A DNA stretch of 64,000 nt from Agreia sp. Leaf283 (GTDB taxonomy: Bacteria > Actinomycetota > Actinomycetes > Actinomycetales > Microbacteriaceae), in contig NZ_LMNF01000004.1 in the NCBI RefSeq assembly GCF_001422485.1, positions 248,001-312,000 on the forward strand, given 5' to 3'. The translations under genes were made by a program, and so were the position numbers. The notes below the pieces were generated by a model. That model was not told the origin of the DNA and searched no databases. It saw nothing but the letters and a program-made list of their open reading frames with translations. How positions within the stretch are numbered: position 1 is the stretch's first letter; every line of letters begins with the position of its first letter. This document shows, piece after piece, positions 49,760 through 58,362 of the stretch.

Positions 49760-52159
49760 TCATACCCCGACCGCGTCGAGGAGCCTGTCGAGGGTCGAGG
49801 CGAACTCCTCTGCACTCTCGATCTGAGGCATGTGCCCCGCGTCGGCGAAGACGGCGACCTGGGCCTGAGGCAGCGCCGCACGAGCGGCAGCGAGATGAGA
49901 GAAGGGCAGGATGCGGTCGCGCGCGCCCCACACGAGCAGCACGGGCCGGTCGTGCGCCGCGATCCGCGACAGCAGCGCCTGCCGCCACAGGGTCGTGATT
50001 CCCCGGAGGGTGCCGAGCTCGCGGGCGATGTCGAGCGTCGTGCGCGCGTGCCCCTGCCGCTGCGATAACCGGAACCCGCGCGCGATACGCGCATCCGTTG
50101 CGTGTTTCGCATCGGCGAACACCGCCCGCACGGCAGCCCTGGCCGTGCCGAGCCGGGGTCGCGCCAGCAACTCTCCGAGCAGTGGCACCGTTAGCAGGCG
50201 CAGGGCGAGGGTGACCTCCGAGCCGAAGCCCGCGCTGTCGACCAGCACCAGCGCCGAGACGCGGTCGGGGTGCTCTGCGGCGAACTGCATGGCCACCGCT
50301 CCTCCGAGCGAGTTGCCCACGACGGGGATGGCGTGGGTCACCCCGACCGAGTCGAGGAACGCAGGAAGCACTGCGGCGAGCCGCTTCAGCGTCGCCCGGC
50401 CAGGCAGTCGTTCCGAGTAGGCGAATCCGGGCAGATCGAGGCTGTACACCGTGTGGCGCGGGGAGAGCAGCTCGTGCTGCTCGTTCCAATCGTCGAGGCT
50501 CTGACCGATGCCGTGCAGCAGAAGCACCGCGGGCCCGTCGCCGGTCACCCGATATCGGATGCGTCGGCCCTCGACCTCGACGCTGGCCATGCCCGGTCGA
50601 TCGAGCAGCACCCGTCGTTCGCCGTCGCCCGGCCGCTCCAGGCCGGGCGGCGTGCGCTCACCCGCGAAGCCGAATCGCACAGAGTCCGTCACTCGTCCGG
50701 TGCGCAACAGCACGAAGTCGCGCACATAGTTCTGGTGCAGGCGCCACGGCGTGCGTTCTCCCTGCTTCGGCAACGATCGGATGCTGCGGCGCACGTATCC
50801 CGCAGCCAGATCGATCAGCGGGGTGAGCTGGCCCGAAGTCACGACGGAGTCGGCGCGAGGCGTGACGCTCGAGTACCCGTGCCGGTCCATGAACCTGAGC
50901 AGCCTCGCGACGTAGTGGGCCACGAGGTCTGCCTTCAATGTCCAGGAGGCGTTGGTGTAGCCGATCGTCATCGACAGGTTGGGCACGCCGGCCAGCATCA
51001 TGCCCTTGTAGGCGAGCGTCTTCGACACGTCGACGTCGCGCCCGTCGACGACCAATCGCATCCCACCGAGGTAGAGCAGGCTGAGGCCCGTGGCGGTCAC
51101 GATGACGTCGGCGTCGAGATGTCCGCCATCCACCAGGTCGATTCCGTCGGGGGTGACCCGGTCGATGCGGCCGGTCACGATGTCGGCCTTGCCGCGGCGG
51201 ATCGCAGAGAAGAGGTCGCCGTCGGGGATCGCGCACAGGCGCTGATCCCACGGCTCGTAGGTGGGAGTGAGGTGCGGGTCGATCGCGAAGTTCGCCGGCA
51301 GTCGTTGCGCGGCGGCCTTGCGCAGGATGCCCTTCATCGCCTCGGGTCGACGGCGGGCGAACTGGTAGATGAGTTGCGAGCGGCCGATGTTCTTCGCCCG
51401 CACCAGCGCGTAGGCGAGGCGCTCGGGCATCCGGCCCCTCAGCCTGTCGGCGAGGCGGTCGACCGACGAGACCGAGGCGATGTACGTGGGGGAGCGCTGC
51501 AGCATGGTGACATGCTCGGCGCGTTCCGCCATCGACGGCACGAGAGTGACCGCGGTGGCTCCGCTGCCGACGACCACTACGCGGCTGCCCGCGTAGTCGA
51601 GGTCGGCGGGCCAGTTCTGCGGGTGGACCACGCGGCCGCTGAACGACTCGAGCCCGGGCAGATCCGGCGTGTAGCCCTGGTCGTAGCGGTACTAGCCGGA
51701 ACACACCTGCAGGAACGAACACGTGATGGTGACCGTCTCGCCCTGTCGGTCGCCCTGCTGGTCGCTCTGCGTGAACTCGGCACCGGGGGGCGTGCGCACC
51801 ACGGTGAGGGTCCAGAGCGAGTCGGCGCTCGACCAGGATGCCGAGACGACACGGTGGTTGAGACGGATCGCGGGCTCCAGCCCTTCGTCGGCGACGGTCG
51901 AGGTGATGTACTCGCGGATGGCGTCGCCGTCGGCCAGCGCTCGCGAGTCTCGCCAGGGGCGGAACGAGTAGCCGAGCGTCGACATGTCGGAATCCGAGCG
52001 CACGCCGGGGTAGCGGAACAGGTCCCAGGTGCCGCCCACCGCATCGCGGGACTCGAGGATCAGAAACGTTTTGTTCGGGCAGTCGCGCTTGAGGATGCTC
52101 GCGGCGCCGATGCCGCTGAGGCCAGCGCCCACAACCACCACGTCTGCGTGAACCACCAT
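49760..52159 (-). pseudogene. Baeyer-Villiger monooxygenase fused to alpha/beta hydrolase, interrupted by amber codon
   Basis: A 799-codon frame with one in-frame TAG at 51694-51692. Residues about 1-500 are an EthA-like FAD/NADPH monooxygenase: VVVVGAGLSGIGAA, GGTWDLFRYPGVRSDSDM, and the BVMO fingerprint FSGRVVHPQNWP just after the amber, then the second Rossmann motif VVVIGSGA-like VVVVGSGATAVTLVP. Residues about 520-799 are an alpha/beta hydrolase (HGIGQSLDDW, GNSLGGAV, WGARDRILPF, DAGHMPQIE). The context CSG-stop-YRYD shows TAG where homologues have Tyr (TAC/TAT). All else is intact, so it is a fresh nonsense mutation, a read error or read-through. The fusion would turn a ketone into an ester and hydrolyse it. 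Confidence 0.8.
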
Positions 52160-52179
52160 GACGACCACTCTACTCGACG

Positions 52180-52209
52180 CGGTGTCGAGTTAGTCAACAC
52201 GGTGTCGAG
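52180..52209. promoter_or_regulatory. EthR-like operator repeats
   Basis: CGGTGTCGAG occurs at 52180-52189 and 52200-52209, exactly 20 bases apart (two helical turns), with CTCGAC just before the first copy. They lie between the BVMO-hydrolase gene and the TetR gene. The GTGTCGA core recalls the repeats in the mycobacterial ethA-ethR operator, as far as I recall that sequence. Confidence 0.7.
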
Positions 52210-52229
52210 AGAACTGCTAGCGTGGAGTC

Positions 52230-52859
52230 ATGGCCGAACGATCGCGACGTGCATCCCGCCCCTCCGGCGACGACCGGCAGGAGGCGATCCTCATCACCAC
52301 GGAGGCGCTGCTTCAGTCGCGCGACTTCGACAGCCTGTCGATCGACGAGCTGGCGAAGGGCGCCGGCATCTCTCGCCCGACCTTCTACTTCTACTTCGCC
52401 TCGAAAGAGGCGGTGCTGCTCGCCCTTCTCGACCGGGTCATCCGGCAGGTGGAGGATCGAGTCGCAGCGCTGTCGCGCGAGTTCGAGGCCGACCCCGCCT
52501 CGGCCTGGCGTCGATCGATCGCGGCCTTCGTCGAGGTCTTTTCCGAGCACCGCGCTGTCGCGACGGCCGCCATGGCGGTGCGCTCGCGCAATGCCGAGGT
52601 GCACGATCTCTGGTCGCGCTCGATGCTGAGCTGGGTCGATTACACGGCCGAGGTCATCGAGGCCGAACGGACCCGCGGGGCCGCGCCCATAGGCATCCAT
52701 GCTCGTGATCTCGCCGCATCTCTGAATCTCATGAACGAACGTGTGCTGCTCGCGGCGGCCACCGGCGAGCATCCGGCCGTGACCGCCGGCGCCGAACTCG
52801 ACGTTCTCGTCGACGTGTGGGTGCGCAGCATCTACGGCGTCATCCCCGTTTCCAACTAA
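52230..52859 (+). CDS. TetR-family regulator, EthR-like
   Basis: A 209-residue regulator. The DNA-binding domain is ITTEALLQSRDFDSLSIDELAKGAGISRPTFYFYFASKEAV, residues about 22-62, very like EthR of mycobacteria, as is the ligand-binding part (MAVRSRNAEVHDLWSRSM; DVWVRSIYGVI). It is divergent from the EthA-like BVMO fusion, preserving the ethA-ethR layout. 3-hydroxyacyl-CoA dehydrogenase follows 12 bases downstream in the same direction. Confidence 0.9.
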   Translation: MAERSRRASRPSGDDRQEAILITTEALLQSRDFDSLSIDELAKGAGISRPTFYFYFASKEAVLLALLDRVIRQVEDRVAALSREFEADPASAWRRSIAAFVEVFSEHRAVATAAMAVRSRNAEVHDLWSRSMLSWVDYTAEVIEAERTRGAAPIGIHARDLAASLNLMNERVLLAAATGEHPAVTAGAELDVLVDVWVRSIYGVIPVSN

Positions 52860-52871
52860 AGGAGCACCACC

Positions 52872-53729
52872 ATGCAAGCCATTCAGAACGTCACCGTCAT
52901 CGGCACCGGAGTGCTCGGGTCGCAGATCGCGTACCAGGCCGCCTTCCACGGATTCGACGTGACGGCGTACGACGTCACCGACGAGGCGCTCGATCACGCC
53001 CGCACGCGCATCGCCCAGATGGCACCGGTGTACGTGGCCGACAAGGTGGCCGGAGCCACCGCGGAGTCGACCGAAGCGGCGGCCAACGGCATCCGGTATT
53101 CGAGCGACCTCGCCCAGGCCGTGGCCGATGCCGACCTCGTGATCGAGGCGGCGCCGGAGAGCATCGACATCAAGCGCGACCTCTACCAGCGGCTCGCCGA
53201 GGCGGCTCCGCAGAAGACGATCTTCGCCACCAACTCTTCGACGCTGCTGCCCAGCGACCTGAAGGACTTCACCGGGCGCGCCGACCGCTTTCTCGCCCTG
53301 CACTACGCGAACCAGGTCTGGCGGCAGAACACGGCTGAGATCATGGGCACGACCGATACCGATCCGGATGTCTACCGCTCGGTGGTCGACTTCGCCGAAC
53401 GCAGCGGACTCGTGCCCATCGAGCTGAAGAAGGAGAAGGCGGGCTACGTTCTGAACTCCCTGCTGGTGCCGCTGCTCAATGCCGCGGCCGGCCTCGTTCT
53501 TCAGGGCATCGCCGACCCGGAGACTGTCGACAAGACGTGGCGCATCGGCACGGGAGCGCCCGTCGGACCGTTCCAGATCTACGACGTCGTCGGCCTCACG
53601 ACGGCCTACAACATCGCGTCGGCGAACCCGGATCAGGGATCGCAGGCCTGGGCCGCCTACCTCAAGACGAACTTCATCGACCAGGGCAAGCTGGGCGTCG
53701 CGACGGGTGAAGGGTTCTACCGGTACTAG
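52872..53729 (+). CDS. 3-hydroxyacyl-CoA dehydrogenase family protein
   Basis: A 285-residue NAD-dependent dehydrogenase. The Rossmann motif is VIGTGVLGSQIAYQAAFHG, with DLVIEAAPESIDIKRDLY and IFATNSSTLLPS next. Catalytic His and Glu are in LHYANQVWRQNTAEIM, and the C-terminal helical domain has YVLNSLLVPLLNAAAGLV and FQIYDVVGLTTAYNI. AAAGGAG sits 7-8 bases before the ATG. Co-transcribed with the EthR-like gene; it may oxidise a hydroxy acid made by the divergent BVMO-hydrolase (inference). Confidence 0.9.
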   Translation: MQAIQNVTVIGTGVLGSQIAYQAAFHGFDVTAYDVTDEALDHARTRIAQMAPVYVADKVAGATAESTEAAANGIRYSSDLAQAVADADLVIEAAPESIDIKRDLYQRLAEAAPQKTIFATNSSTLLPSDLKDFTGRADRFLALHYANQVWRQNTAEIMGTTDTDPDVYRSVVDFAERSGLVPIELKKEKAGYVLNSLLVPLLNAAAGLVLQGIADPETVDKTWRIGTGAPVGPFQIYDVVGLTTAYNIASANPDQGSQAWAAYLKTNFIDQGKLGVATGEGFYRY

Positions 53730-53938
53730 GCCTCAGCTCTAGTGGGCGTCGCCGGCGTCGCCTACGCAACGACAGCGCGTCGAGCTCGAAAGAAATCGGC
53801 ACCGGTAGCCCAGCCACTGTCTCCGACAGAAGAAAGTGCCGCTGAGGGATCCCCTACGGGCGCAGAAGCTGCGTGCGCAAGTGACCAAAGAGGAACCGCG
53901 TGAAAAACCGCCTGAGCGTGCTCGCGGTAACCTGACGC

Positions 53939-54553
53939 ATGGCTCTCACCACGGCACATCCTGGGGTCGTCCGCTGGCGCAGAATGCTGTGGATCACTGA
54001 CCCTGACGCGCAGGGCGCGAAGCGCCCGCCAGAGGGACCGCCTCGGCGCAGTGGCAGCCTGTGGGCGTACTTGATCGTCGCCGGGGTGTTCACGCCGGTT
54101 ATCTTGCTGCCGATCTACGTGCCGTGGAAGGTTCAGCAGCTTCTGGGCGGTTGGGTGCCGGGGGCTGACTCCGGAACGGGCTTCAAGGGGATTCTTTGCG
54201 CCTCCGCCCTGATAGTGCTTGTCGTGATCGCCTTCTTCACGTATTGGAAACCCGCGAAACCCATTCAAGGTGTGCTCGCTCGCACGCGAGTCGCCGTAGG
54301 TGTGTTTGCCGAGGTCGGTGTTGAGGTAGATGATGAAATGCCGTGGGCCGATCTCTGGAACCTCGCGGACGCAATCCAGACGCTGAATGATAAGGCGACG
54401 GAAGAGTTCGTGGCACGCGAAGCGGGGGACCGCGCTGAAGCATCCCGGATCCGCTCCAGCGTCGAGACGCAAATCGTTCGCGCGAGGCGGGCGGCTCGGA
54501 AGCTCGGTGTTGAACCCGACCTCAGTTTCTTCGACGACGCACCGACTTCGTAG
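53939..54553 (+). CDS. Two-helix membrane protein of unknown function
   Basis: A 204-residue protein with two membrane helices (about residues 40-62 and 80-100) and a cytoplasmic C-terminal half that is helical and charged (DKATEEFVAREAGDRAEA). GC content drops relative to the genes before 53.7 kb. ATG start at 53939 with no clear ribosome site. Possibly part of the atypical region that continues to 58.4 kb. No family recognised. Confidence 0.6.
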   Translation: MALTTAHPGVVRWRRMLWITDPDAQGAKRPPEGPPRRSGSLWAYLIVAGVFTPVILLPIYVPWKVQQLLGGWVPGADSGTGFKGILCASALIVLVVIAFFTYWKPAKPIQGVLARTRVAVGVFAEVGVEVDDEMPWADLWNLADAIQTLNDKATEEFVAREAGDRAEASRIRSSVETQIVRARRAARKLGVEPDLSFFDDAPTS

Positions 54554-54606
54554 TGCGGACTGGACCTCGCTTCTCCAAGAGGACACGACCGCCGAAACAA
54601 CGACTA

Positions 54607-54638
54607 AGTGCCCGGAAGACGATTCCCAATCGGGCACT
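54607..54638. terminator. Hairpin after the 53.9-kb gene
   Basis: AGTGCCCG (54607-54614) and CGGGCACT (54631-54638) form a perfect 8-base stem around a 16-base loop, 54 bases after the end of the membrane-protein gene. Likely a terminator for that transcript. Confidence 0.55.
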
Positions 54639-54640
54639 CG

Positions 54641-54690
54641 GTCTGAGCTCAGCGACTAGGCCCCGCTCACCGCTTCCTCATCTTCCGCGA
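54641..54690. repeat. 50-base direct repeat, copy A (att-like)
   Basis: 44 of 50 bases match 58363-58412, and GCCCCGCTCACCGCTTCCTCATCT (24 identical bases, 54660-54683) is the core. Copy B is the last 35 bases of the ABC exporter gene plus 15 beyond its stop. Copy A thus carries a detached last 8 codons (DEEAVSGA and a stop) of that gene. The pattern fits attL/attR of an element integrated at the 3' end of the gene. Confidence 0.75.
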
Positions 54691-55191
54691 TCACGATCGC
54701 CCTCGCGACCTGGACATCGATCTATCAATGCTCAATGTGACTGCGACTCCGACGCTGACGACAGCCTGAACGCAGAGAGCAGCCACAACTATGAATTGGC
54801 GGTCGCCTGGCAGGGGAAGTGGGAGGTTGTACACAAGGGGAAGTGCCAGAGCCTCAGCTGCACCACTGATCACGAATATCCCTATCGAGGCAATGCCGAT
54901 TTTGGCCATAGCCGGCCATCGCACTTTTCGCAGCATCAGCTGGACAAGGCTCACGGCACCTGCTGAGATGGCAGCCGCTGCAAGTCCAAATAAGACAAGG
55001 TACTCGAGCAGGAGGATTACGCTGAAGCCCGCAAAACTCCAGTCCTCGGAAGTCCATCGGGAAGCGCTCGCCCCGAATGCCGCGAACGCGATCCCGACGC
55101 TTGACGCGAAGGTCGCGAACGCCCAGGCAACGGCGACCGAACTCCGACTCGGAGCCCATTCTCGACTACGGGTTTCCACTTGCGGCCTCAA
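54691..55191 (-). CDS. Four-helix membrane protein of unknown function
   Basis: A 166-residue protein with four predicted helices (about residues 20-40, 54-80, 95-115 and 132-152) and a basic Arg/Ser-rich C-terminus. The open frame begins with TTG at 55191 (a GTG three codons later is possible), neither with a strong ribosome site. Lower GC than the genome average. It ends exactly beside repeat copy A, inside the repeat-bounded segment. No family recognised. Confidence 0.6.
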   Translation of the reverse strand: MRPQVETRSREWAPSRSSVAVAWAFATFASSVGIAFAAFGASASRWTSEDWSFAGFSVILLLEYLVLFGLAAAAISAGAVSLVQLMLRKVRWPAMAKIGIASIGIFVISGAAEALALPLVYNLPLPLPGDRQFIVVAALCVQAVVSVGVAVTLSIDRSMSRSRGRS

Positions 55192-55224
55192 TCCTGTGCA
55201 TGCCAGTTAAAGAGATGACCGTCC

Positions 55225-55758
55225 CTAAGCGGCGACCGGGGTCTTTTTCGGCCAGAGGGTGTAGCCAATTGCCCGAACGAGTTCCACGGCGGCGATTATG
55301 CCGAGGATGCCAAACATCGAGGTTAGCGCTGCTGAACGTTGTGGATCACTGGCGATGGCAATGAGTAGCCAGAGAACGCCTGCTGCGATTGCGAGTGCGA
55401 TGCCCGTTCGCACCACGTCCCGCCAGCATTCTGCCGTGTAGGCCGATTCGTATCGTTTCGTCGGGGCGGGGCCGTCGGCGAAACGGTGGGCGAAACGAGT
55501 ATCCGCCCATTGGATCATTTTGTGGCCGTAGGCGACGGAGACGCCCAAGTAGATCGCGGCGAGACCGTGCGCGAATGTTGCGGTCGATCCGCGGCTCAGG
55601 TCGATCGCGTTCGCAGCCAACAGGATCAGATCAAGTACCGGCGTGAGTGCTAGCAGCACAAGCCCGAGGCGTCGCCTTTTCAGAGGGTAGCGAGCGATGA
55701 GGCCAGCCAGGATGACGACCCAGAAGCCGACCTCGCAGGCGATGATGATGGCGAGAAT
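55225..55758 (-). CDS. Polytopic membrane protein with probable ATT start
   Basis: About 177 residues, four to five helices. The frame has no ATG or GTG before residue 34, yet the upstream sequence encodes a typical N-terminal helix (ILAIIIACEVGFWVV, then LIARYPLKRRRLG) as in actinobacterial relatives. AAGGAG lies 7 bases before an ATT at 55758, so I infer a non-standard ATT start. Later segments FAHGLAAIYLGVSVAYGHKMI and ARFAHRFADGP-like TRFAHRFADGP fit the same family of membrane proteins. Divergent from a TetR gene, with an inverted repeat covering its promoter. Confidence 0.7.
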   Translation of the reverse strand: MLAIIIACEVGFWVVILAGLIARYPLKRRRLGLVLLALTPVLDLILLAANAIDLSRGSTATFAHGLAAIYLGVSVAYGHKMIQWADTRFAHRFADGPAPTKRYESAYTAECWRDVVRTGIALAIAAGVLWLLIAIASDPQRSAALTSMFGILGIIAAVELVRAIGYTLWPKKTPVAA

Positions 55759-55777
55759 GTCAGGGCTCCTTGTCGGT

Positions 55778-55814
55778 ACGGTCGTGCTACCAAAAAACTA
55801 GCACGACCGTGCTA
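55778..55814. promoter_or_regulatory. TetR operator, perfect 12-base inverted repeat
   Basis: ACGGTCGTGCTA (55778-55789) and TAGCACGACCGT (55799-55810) are perfect inverted arms around CCAAAAAAC, and TAGCAC-GACC-GTGCTA (55799-55814) is a further palindrome. TAATGT (55813-55818) lies 6 bases before the TetR ATG, so the gene is probably leaderless and self-repressed; the divergent membrane-protein gene should be controlled too. Confidence 0.85.
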
Positions 55815-55824
55815 ATGTCGACAA

Positions 55825-56406
55825 ATGCCGCGACTGATAGACCGTGGCCAACGGAAGATCGAGTTGGCTGAAGCGGTCTGGCGCGTTATCCGGGAACGTG
55901 GGATCGGCGCGGTGTCCGTGCGAATTGTCGCCGAGGAAGCGGGCGTGGCTGTCGGTTCACTCCGACACCTGTTCCCCAACCGGGCGGGACTACTTCGTTA
56001 TTCGGCGGAGCTGATGGCTCAACGCGCAACGGAGCGCATACGCGGCCTCGCACCGGCCTCTGACCCCATCACGCAGGCCGAGAACATCATCCGAGAACTA
56101 CTGCCGTTGACGCCAGACAGTCGCACTGAGCTCGAGGTGAACCTCGCCCTCATCGCAGAGACTCCCGCTCTGCCGGAGCTATCGGATGTGCGCGATGCCG
56201 CCACCGCGGAGTTGTTTGGAGTGTGTCAACTGATAGTCGCTGGGCTGCAGGGCGGGCCACGGCCGACTCAGGAGCTCGTCGCACGGAGGCTCCATGCTCT
56301 TCTCGACGGGGTCGCTCTTCACCTACTGACGCAGCCCGCCGGTTCCGACATAACGTGGGCAACGCAGATTATCAGGGCCGAGATCAAGCACATCGCAGCC
56401 AGCTGA
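55825..56406 (+). CDS. TetR-family regulator
   Basis: A 193-residue TetR protein. The HTH is VWRVIRERGIGAVSVRIVAEEAGVAVGSLRHLFPNRAGLL, residues about 18-57, in the style of BetI-like regulators. It lies in the repeat-bounded segment and is divergent from a membrane protein with an ATT start. Ligand unknown. The next gene on the right is convergent after 13 bases. Confidence 0.88.
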   Translation: MPRLIDRGQRKIELAEAVWRVIRERGIGAVSVRIVAEEAGVAVGSLRHLFPNRAGLLRYSAELMAQRATERIRGLAPASDPITQAENIIRELLPLTPDSRTELEVNLALIAETPALPELSDVRDAATAELFGVCQLIVAGLQGGPRPTQELVARRLHALLDGVALHLLTQPAGSDITWATQIIRAEIKHIAAS

Positions 56407-56419
56407 GGAGGGTGCCACG

Positions 56420-57286
56420 CTACCCGGCCAGGAGAGCGACTCCGACAGCCCACCCGTTCGCGAAGACGTGAACGATGACGTTGGCCGTCAGATTCCGGTA
56501 TCGCCACCACATGATGCCGAGAAATAGCCCGAACGAGCCTTGAACGACAATGACGCGTGCGACGTCGATGAAGAAGTCGCCTGTCCCATGCGAACCGAGA
56601 TGCATGAGCGCGAACGCGAGGGAGGCGATCACGATTCCCGACCATGCCCCGAGCCCAGCTTCCAGCCGGGTCTGAAGCCACCGTCGGTAGAAGAGTTCCT
56701 CGCCAACTCCTGCTGTCAAGGCAGTAGCGACCGCAGCAGTGACAACGACAGCTGGATCCAGACCTGCAATCGCGAAGGTTGGATTCCACGGTGCGACCTG
56801 CGACAAAACGGTCCAGATCACGATCACGATCGCCGGGGCCCACCACCGCGCAGCGCTCTTGTCGAAGTCGATGTGCACACCTCGGCGGACCAGAAGCAGG
56901 ACGACAGCGGGAAGGATGATGAGAAGGATGAGCTTTCCGAGAATGTACAGCTCACCTTGAAGCGGAATCATCGCGCAAGCTAACGGGAAGAGCGCGGCAA
57001 GCACCAGCAGGACCACCGTCGTGATGACAAACGGTCGCCGTTCTCTCACGACCGAGGTGCGCGGACGCGAACGCCGTGGGATCAGAAGAACCAGCGCAAT
57101 TCCCACCGCCGATGGGAGCAGCGTCACCCAGTACGAGATTGCCTCCGCGCCGGGATCCGACGAGACCGCGGTACCCAAGGGCGAAACGATGAGCAAAGCC
57201 GTAAGACTGACGGCCCAGAGAACGGCCCCAGTGATCACCACCCAGAAGCCGAGCGACCGGGATCCTCGAATCGAACGTGGCAGCAT
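56420..57286 (-). CDS. CPBP-family intramembrane metalloprotease
   Basis: A 288-residue polytopic protein. The motifs are VGEELFYRRWLQTRL (EExxxR), FALMHLGSHG (His) and VHVFANGWAVG (His, Asn). It is a fourth family member in the window, unlike the other three in sequence and in composition. It follows a 64-residue membrane protein and a MerR regulator on the same strand, so it is probably the last gene of that unit. Possible role in membrane-protein processing or immunity. Confidence 0.9.
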   Translation of the reverse strand: MLPRSIRGSRSLGFWVVITGAVLWAVSLTALLIVSPLGTAVSSDPGAEAISYWVTLLPSAVGIALVLLIPRRSRPRTSVVRERRPFVITTVVLLVLAALFPLACAMIPLQGELYILGKLILLIILPAVVLLLVRRGVHIDFDKSAARWWAPAIVIVIWTVLSQVAPWNPTFAIAGLDPAVVVTAAVATALTAGVGEELFYRRWLQTRLEAGLGAWSGIVIASLAFALMHLGSHGTGDFFIDVARVIVVQGSFGLFLGIMWWRYRNLTANVIVHVFANGWAVGVALLAG

Positions 57287-57296
57287 TCAATCGACC

Positions 57297-57491
57297 CTAA
57301 TGGTCGCGCCACGCAATGAGGGAGACGCCTCCGATGAGCACGATCCATGCAATGCCGTGAAGCAGCAACGGGACCGCAATTTCGCTTGAGACCGTCGCGA
57401 GCAGGCCGTCTCGGAGCCCAAGCCAGGCGATGAACACGACGACCAGACCGATTCCGCCGACAAGGCTTGCAAGCCTTTTCGTCTTGCTCAT
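57297..57491 (-). CDS. Small two-helix membrane protein
   Basis: A 64-residue protein with two helices (about residues 8-26 and 37-58). Its ATG overlaps the stop of the MerR gene (ATGA), so it is translated with it. It is followed 10 bases later by the CPBP gene. No family recognised; the genetic coupling suggests a link with the MerR-CPBP pair. Confidence 0.65.
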   Translation of the reverse strand: MSKTKRLASLVGGIGLVVVFIAWLGLRDGLLATVSSEIAVPLLLHGIAWIVLIGGVSLIAWRDH

Positions 57492-58300
57492 CGGGAGACC
57501 GTAATCGACACCTCGACGGTGTAATCATCCTCGCTCTGCCCCAGGACGGTCTGCCTCACCTCTACATCACCAAGACTGAGATCGCGATCCGCAATCGAGT
57601 CGAAGAGCCCGACTATTGCGGGGTGGAGCGAGCCGTCTGGCAGTTCCTCGCCCTCGACCGGTCGCCATGTCGCCACCAGCTCGGTGCGGGACGGCAGCAT
57701 TCCAGAGAAACTTTCTGGACCGCAGGCGCTCTCAGGCACCGAGGAGAAGGTGGGCCAGCAGCACACGAGCTCAACGGTTCCCCGGTCGCCAGCGCGTAAG
57801 GCGGTCCAGAACTGGCCAGATGGCCCGAGCCCTGAGCCGTGAAGCTGCGCAAACAGTGCGCTGAACACCTGGTTGGCGTCCTCGTTTGACACTGCGTCCA
57901 CGTCGTCGACGGAAACGATGATGGCCTGTCCCAGAAATGGTTGGGCCGGCATCGTCCGCTCGCTGACGTTCACCGGAACCGCGAGAGCACGCAACACACC
58001 TGCCGCAGTGGAATAAGCCTGATCCTCGCTCTCACGCTGCTCAAGGACGCGCCGACGATGATCCACGAGGACACGTTCGGCCCCACCCGAAGCTATTGCG
58101 TCGGATACGGCAGGCAATGGAACTCCGGCACCCCGAAGGGCCTGGATCACGACTCCTGCGCGCACCTGCGCTTCCGAGTAACGGCGATATGCCGACCGTT
58201 CATCTATATCGGCTGGCACCAGCACGTTCTTCTCGTCGTAGTGACGAAGTGCCTTTACGCTCAACCCGGTCAAACCTGCAAACTCACCAATTCCCAACAT
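57488..58300 (-). CDS. MerR-family regulator with effector-binding domain
   Basis: A 270-residue regulator. The N-terminal winged HTH is IGEFAGLTGLSVKALRHYDEKNVLVP followed by YRRYSEAQVRAGVVIQALRGAG, a BmrR/BltR-like arrangement. Residues about 110-270 form a GyrI-like effector domain that binds small hydrophobic ligands. First gene of a three-gene unit with a small membrane protein and a CPBP protease. Confidence 0.88.
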   Translation of the reverse strand: MLGIGEFAGLTGLSVKALRHYDEKNVLVPADIDERSAYRRYSEAQVRAGVVIQALRGAGVPLPAVSDAIASGGAERVLVDHRRRVLEQRESEDQAYSTAAGVLRALAVPVNVSERTMPAQPFLGQAIIVSVDDVDAVSNEDANQVFSALFAQLHGSGLGPSGQFWTALRAGDRGTVELVCCWPTFSSVPESACGPESFSGMLPSRTELVATWRPVEGEELPDGSLHPAIVGLFDSIADRDLSLGDVEVRQTVLGQSEDDYTVEVSITVSR

Positions 58301-58362
58301 GAGTCAAGCATCACGTGTCCCCTAAGAGGAGAGTCAACCTGGGTGTTGAGAGACGACTTTTT

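Noticed and set aside
53762-54637. A leftward open frame of about 291 codons
   Set aside because: Antisense to the membrane-protein gene at 53939-54553, with no hydrophobic, domain or ribosome-site support.
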